Under the pieces are notes generated by a model, which saw only the letters and a list, made by a program, of their open reading frames with translations, had not been told where the DNA came from and made no database searches. Of a stretch of DNA of 25,768 nucleotides, positions 22,457 through 25,768 are shown piece by piece. Both the position numbers and the translations under genes were made by a program. Each line of letters starts with the position of its first letter. Position 1 is the first letter of the stretch. This DNA is from CAUZFZ01 sp963579025 (lineage in GTDB: Bacteria; Planctomycetota; Planctomycetia; Planctomycetales; Planctomycetaceae): assembly GCA_963579025.1 (NCBI GenBank), contig CAUZFZ010000150.1, positions 1-25,768 of the forward strand, read 5' to 3'.

Positions 22457-25400
22457 TCAGGGCGATACAGAGGCTGCGGTTCTCTTCTGGACGTCATCGA
22501 TGACAACCCGCATCAGTGGACCGTCGGGCAACCATGCCACCAGGCCGAAATGCGCTGACGTACCGTAGAGCTGATAGTTCACGCGCGGTTGGGACGGATC
22601 GTGTTTGAGGTGTTCCAGTTGCCACGGCTGTTTGTGGATCCGAGTCCAGCCGGAGTAATCGGGAACGACGAATGTGTCCTTGTCGGCCCGAAGCAACGGA
22701 CCCTGCATGGGCTTGCCGAATCGTTTGGGTGACGGATCCATCACTGTCAGATTCCACTTGCCGGCAGCGTCTGGTACGAGAGTTTCCAGGACGTATCGGC
22801 CCTTGTGGAAGATCTGGCCGTCGATCGGCACGACTGGAGACCAGCGATTGTTCTCGGCTTCGAAATGAGCAGGCAGGACGGATACATCTCGTGATTCCAG
22901 ATCGAGCACGAGTGGCGGCAGTCGCTTCGAATCGATCAGGGATCGGTTTCGGCCGATCAGCACCACACGTCTCGGAGTAGAGCCAGGCAGCTCGAATGGA
23001 ACGATCCACGATGGGTCAAAGGCATAGCCGGCTTCGCGAACGTATGCGTCGTCACCGGGCGTCGGGATCTTGCGGCCCTGATGGACGATCTCGACCGACC
23101 ACTGACCCGACTCGTCGAGGCTGACCAGGCAGATCCACAACCGCTTCAGTTCACCAAACGTCCCGGCAACGACGCATCGTCCGTCGCCCAGAGGGCACAT
23201 CCGCAGCGGCATGATATGAGTCATCGGTGTGAATCCGTTGTGTCGAATGAGCCGATAGTGCGACGGGCCATAAATGCCAGAGCGGTACGGAGGCAGAGTG
23301 CTGGTCCCACTGACCAACTGATTGGGGTCGTCTCCGGCGGGTGGCAGGTGCCCGAGTCTCCGGCCATCTCGATCGAACACGCGCAACCCGGACTCATCGG
23401 TCGTGACCCACAGCCAGTGTCCGTCCCACACCGCAGTTTGAATGTGATCCGTTTCCGTTGGACGTTTGAAGATTGACTCCAGTTCGCCCGGCTGCTTCAT
23501 CAGCCACAGTTCGTCACTGCGAAAAACGGCATCCCTGTCTGATCCGCAGGCCACCAGCCGATCCCATGTGGCTATCACGCCTTTGATCGGCTCAAAACGG
23601 ATCGATGCCGGGTCTTTCCTGACCCACCGTTCATGTTCCTTTAACTGTGCGTCGGTCGGCGCGGTGTCATCCCATTGCTTGGCCCGCCACCTCGTGTACT
23701 GACTCCAGCCGCGTGTGGCGATGACTTCGACGTGCAGCAGTCGCCCGTCGATCTCGGCGGCCGCGTCGTAGACGTCGAGGTTGTTCTGCGCGTACTTCAG
23801 CAGGAGCGCCCTGAGCAGTTTCAGCTCACCCATGACGGCGCGTGATGGCGGCTCCGGCGGTTTCTGCTTGTGAAATTCGAGTTGTGAACTCAACAGGCCG
23901 ATCCGGCCGTAAACGTGCAGGAGCGTCTGCCCGGAAGAAGCGAGGTGCTGATAAAACGTCGCGATCTCCTCGTCAGACACCTTGTAGACCTTGAGTGTGC
24001 GCTCAAACTCGCCGCCGCCCATCTGCGAATAGCCACGCGGCAGCGTCCGCTGCACCATCGTGGGGACAGGCCACGGAGCACATTCCAGAAGCAACCGCTC
24101 GATGTCTTCGAAAACTCTGGCCGATTCAAACGGCAGTCCAAGGAACCGATTCTTACTTTCCAGAGTCAGCACATGTTGGATCGCAGTACTCGTCCACACA
24201 CGTGTCTGGCCAGCTGGCGTCGGCTGCCAGAACGTGTGTTGCACGTCCAGCGCCTGCCGCAGCTCCGGGTGCGGTTCACCGTTCCGCAGTGACGCATCGA
24301 GCTGCTTCAACCGGGGGATGTTGTCCCAGAAGATGCGCCGCTTCAGCTCATGGCGGCGACGACTCTCGACACGGTCACTGGTAACTCCCGGAGTGTTAAG
24401 CGCGGTGCTCCATAGCAGCGCCCCTTCGATGATGCTGACATCTCCCGCAGCGAGTCGCTGTTCGATTCGTTGAATCAGACGGTCAATCAACGGAGATTCC
24501 GCGTCGATCACTTGCTGGTTGAACGCACGGGACTCCTCCGGTGACGGTTTCTGTTTGAAGAATTCTGATTGGCGTGTGCGATTGATGGCCTGGGTCAGCT
24601 TCATGCCTCGACGGTAGTCGCCGATGAGTCGGAAGTGTTCAACCAGTTCGTCTTCCAGCATTAACGCAGACTCACGCAACTGAATGGCTTTGAGCCACGC
24701 TCCGACGAGGGCAAACATGTCGGCTCGCCGTGTCAGCGCATCAAACTGCTGACGGCGCGTTAGCGACTGCGGCCGCGCTTCGGTCAGTTTCAGAATTCGG
24801 TCTGGCAGCTCCTGAGTGAGCCAGATTGACGTTTCGGCCAGTGAATATCCGCGGCTGCTCCATTCGTCGCGATCTGTTCCTGCTGCTTTCACGGTCACAT
24901 CGAGTTCTGCAGCGGACGGAGTGACCACGCGGGCCTGTTCGGACATCCGATACTCGCCCTCGAGGATCACCGGGACGACACGATCACTCAGTTCGCCGCC
25001 GCTGAGTTCCAACTCACGGCCAATCGCCCGAACTTCTTCAATCTCCAGGACTGCGACGCCTGGATATGTCGACAGGCCCTGAGCCAGCAGTGCGGCGAAT
25101 CCTGATTGCAGGTAATCGAAATCATGCAGCAGGTTCTGCGACAGGAACGGCCCGACACCAATGATCTGCTCAATACCCTTGGGAAACCGCTGCCGGGTTT
25201 CCTTCAAGAGACGGGCCAGTTCGGTGCTGAGCACTTCCGGGTCGTCCGCCGGCCACGGCCGGTATTCGACCATCAATCGAGCCCCGAACCGCGTTTCGCA
25301 GATTACCAGCTTCAATCGTTGCGGCTGCTCCGGCTGTTGCTCCAGGCTGAGCAGAACTAGTCCGTCCGCCTTGAGCTGTGGACCGACCTGCAACCTTAGT

Positions 25401-25636
25401 CGGGCACCCGCGGCCCCTCCCAACTGAGAAAGCTCGACTTCTTTCAGCAGCTTGTCGAGTTCCTCGCGCTCGACAAGATCGAGCCCCTGTTTCGCAAGCT
25501 CGACAAACAGCAAGTCAGAAACACCGGCCTGGCGGATTTCCGGCGACGCAATCACTGCCCATTTGCCGGCCAGTTCGTCGGCGTGCAATGTCCAACACGA
25601 CAGGACAACGTACAAGGAAGCGAGGATTCGAGACAT
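22457..25636 (-). CDS. Large exported protein with two CsgG/FlgO-like segments and a propeller-like C-terminus
   Basis: 1059 residues with a signal peptide (ILASLYVVLSCWTLHA). The first ~100 residues (WAVIASPEIRQAGVSDLLFV, then LDLVEREELDKLLKEVELSQL) follow the CsgG/FlgO pattern of a secreted nucleotide-binding-like fold with an E-R-E-E-L helix. A second similar segment lies at ~155-215 (VGPFLSQNLLHDF, then VAVLEIEEVRAIGREL). The middle (~270-700) is helical with many Trp and Arg residues. The end (~735-1050) has propeller-like strands (TAVWDGHWLWVTTDESGLRVFDR, PLGDGRCVVAGTFGELKRLW). CsgG/FlgO proteins act in the periplasm or outer membrane, so an envelope role is likely; the function is unknown. 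The ATG at 25636 has no clear Shine-Dalgarno site. It may precede the DUF1501 gene in one transcript (167 bases). Confidence 0.72.
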   Translation of the reverse strand: MSRILASLYVVLSCWTLHADELAGKWAVIASPEIRQAGVSDLLFVELAKQGLDLVEREELDKLLKEVELSQLGGAAGARLRLQVGPQLKADGLVLLSLEQQPEQPQRLKLVICETRFGARLMVEYRPWPADDPEVLSTELARLLKETRQRFPKGIEQIIGVGPFLSQNLLHDFDYLQSGFAALLAQGLSTYPGVAVLEIEEVRAIGRELELSGGELSDRVVPVILEGEYRMSEQARVVTPSAAELDVTVKAAGTDRDEWSSRGYSLAETSIWLTQELPDRILKLTEARPQSLTRRQQFDALTRRADMFALVGAWLKAIQLRESALMLEDELVEHFRLIGDYRRGMKLTQAINRTRQSEFFKQKPSPEESRAFNQQVIDAESPLIDRLIQRIEQRLAAGDVSIIEGALLWSTALNTPGVTSDRVESRRRHELKRRIFWDNIPRLKQLDASLRNGEPHPELRQALDVQHTFWQPTPAGQTRVWTSTAIQHVLTLESKNRFLGLPFESARVFEDIERLLLECAPWPVPTMVQRTLPRGYSQMGGGEFERTLKVYKVSDEEIATFYQHLASSGQTLLHVYGRIGLLSSQLEFHKQKPPEPPSRAVMGELKLLRALLLKYAQNNLDVYDAAAEIDGRLLHVEVIATRGWSQYTRWRAKQWDDTAPTDAQLKEHERWVRKDPASIRFEPIKGVIATWDRLVACGSDRDAVFRSDELWLMKQPGELESIFKRPTETDHIQTAVWDGHWLWVTTDESGLRVFDRDGRRLGHLPPAGDDPNQLVSGTSTLPPYRSGIYGPSHYRLIRHNGFTPMTHIMPLRMCPLGDGRCVVAGTFGELKRLWICLVSLDESGQWSVEIVHQGRKIPTPGDDAYVREAGYAFDPSWIVPFELPGSTPRRVVLIGRNRSLIDSKRLPPLVLDLESRDVSVLPAHFEAENNRWSPVVPIDGQIFHKGRYVLETLVPDAAGKWNLTVMDPSPKRFGKPMQGPLLRADKDTFVVPDYSGWTRIHKQPWQLEHLKHDPSQPRVNYQLYGTSAHFGLVAWLPDGPLMRVVIDDVQKRTAASVSP

Positions 25637-25730
25637 TGGTTCTACCGATCAGCGTTGAGTCGATATGTCAGTCGTGTTGCAACAGAATTCAGTAATTCCA
25701 AGTTTGGTTGTCTGCAAATGGGGTGGCTGG

Positions 25731-25768
25731 GGTCGAGCGGCCGCGGGCCCCCCCCGGGGGGGGGAAAT
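25731..25768. other. Likely cloning linker or low-quality contig end
   Basis: The end reads GCGGCCGC (a NotI site, 25737-25744), then CCGCGG and runs of C and G followed by AAAT. This composition differs from the rest and looks like a vector polylinker or error-prone read end. Positions 25637-25730 are probably the real 5' region of the preceding minus-strand gene. Confidence 0.6.

Overview
The window looks like chromosomal DNA of a planctomycete, probably from the Gimesia/Rubinisphaera/Fuerstiella side of the phylum. The evidence is gene content. It carries a DUF1501 protein with a Tat leader, a formylglycine-type sulfatase, a DUF1559 protein, a planctomycete-type cytochrome c fused to a WD40-like propeller, and a PQQ-propeller protein with the DWPNWRGP start. 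Most genes are single transcription units separated by palindromic intergenic repeats, GC is high, and Shine-Dalgarno sites are often weak. I saw no rRNA, tRNA or CRISPR array.

Layout. 1-1060: a REP-associated tyrosine transposase (RAYT) flanked by inverted and direct repeats, probably its own substrates. 1069-6040: a divergent pair, an 881-aa TPR protein (-) and a diverged Hsp90/HtpG-like ATPase (+), with two palindromic repeats in their shared upstream region. 6058-9360 (-): a DUF1559 gene broken by one in-frame TGA, a cytochrome c/WD40 protein, and a class I glutamine-amidotransferase-fold protein. 9422-10183 (+): a phytanoyl-CoA dioxygenase-family protein. 10209-11162 (-): two small membrane-anchored proteins of unknown function. 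11600-18945 (+): an LptF/LptG-type permease, a PQQ-propeller protein, a lipoprotein and a 1018-aa inverse autotransporter with a beta-helix passenger. 18986-25636 (-): a sulfatase, a DUF1501 protein and a 1059-aa secreted protein with two CsgG/FlgO-like segments and a propeller-like C-terminus. The last ~30 bases look like a cloning linker or a poor read end.

How the genes fit together. The right half is mainly cell-envelope and exported functions: lipid or LPS export, a surface adhesin, sulfated-polymer breakdown and export-linked propellers. The left half holds the mobile RAYT/REP system and the Hsp90-TPR pair, which is the best candidate for an undercharacterised two-component system. A second theme is repeat load. 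At least six different palindromic repeat types sit in intergenic gaps, and one supplies the start and N-terminus of a gene.

Limits: all family assignments come from reading motifs. No database search was run.
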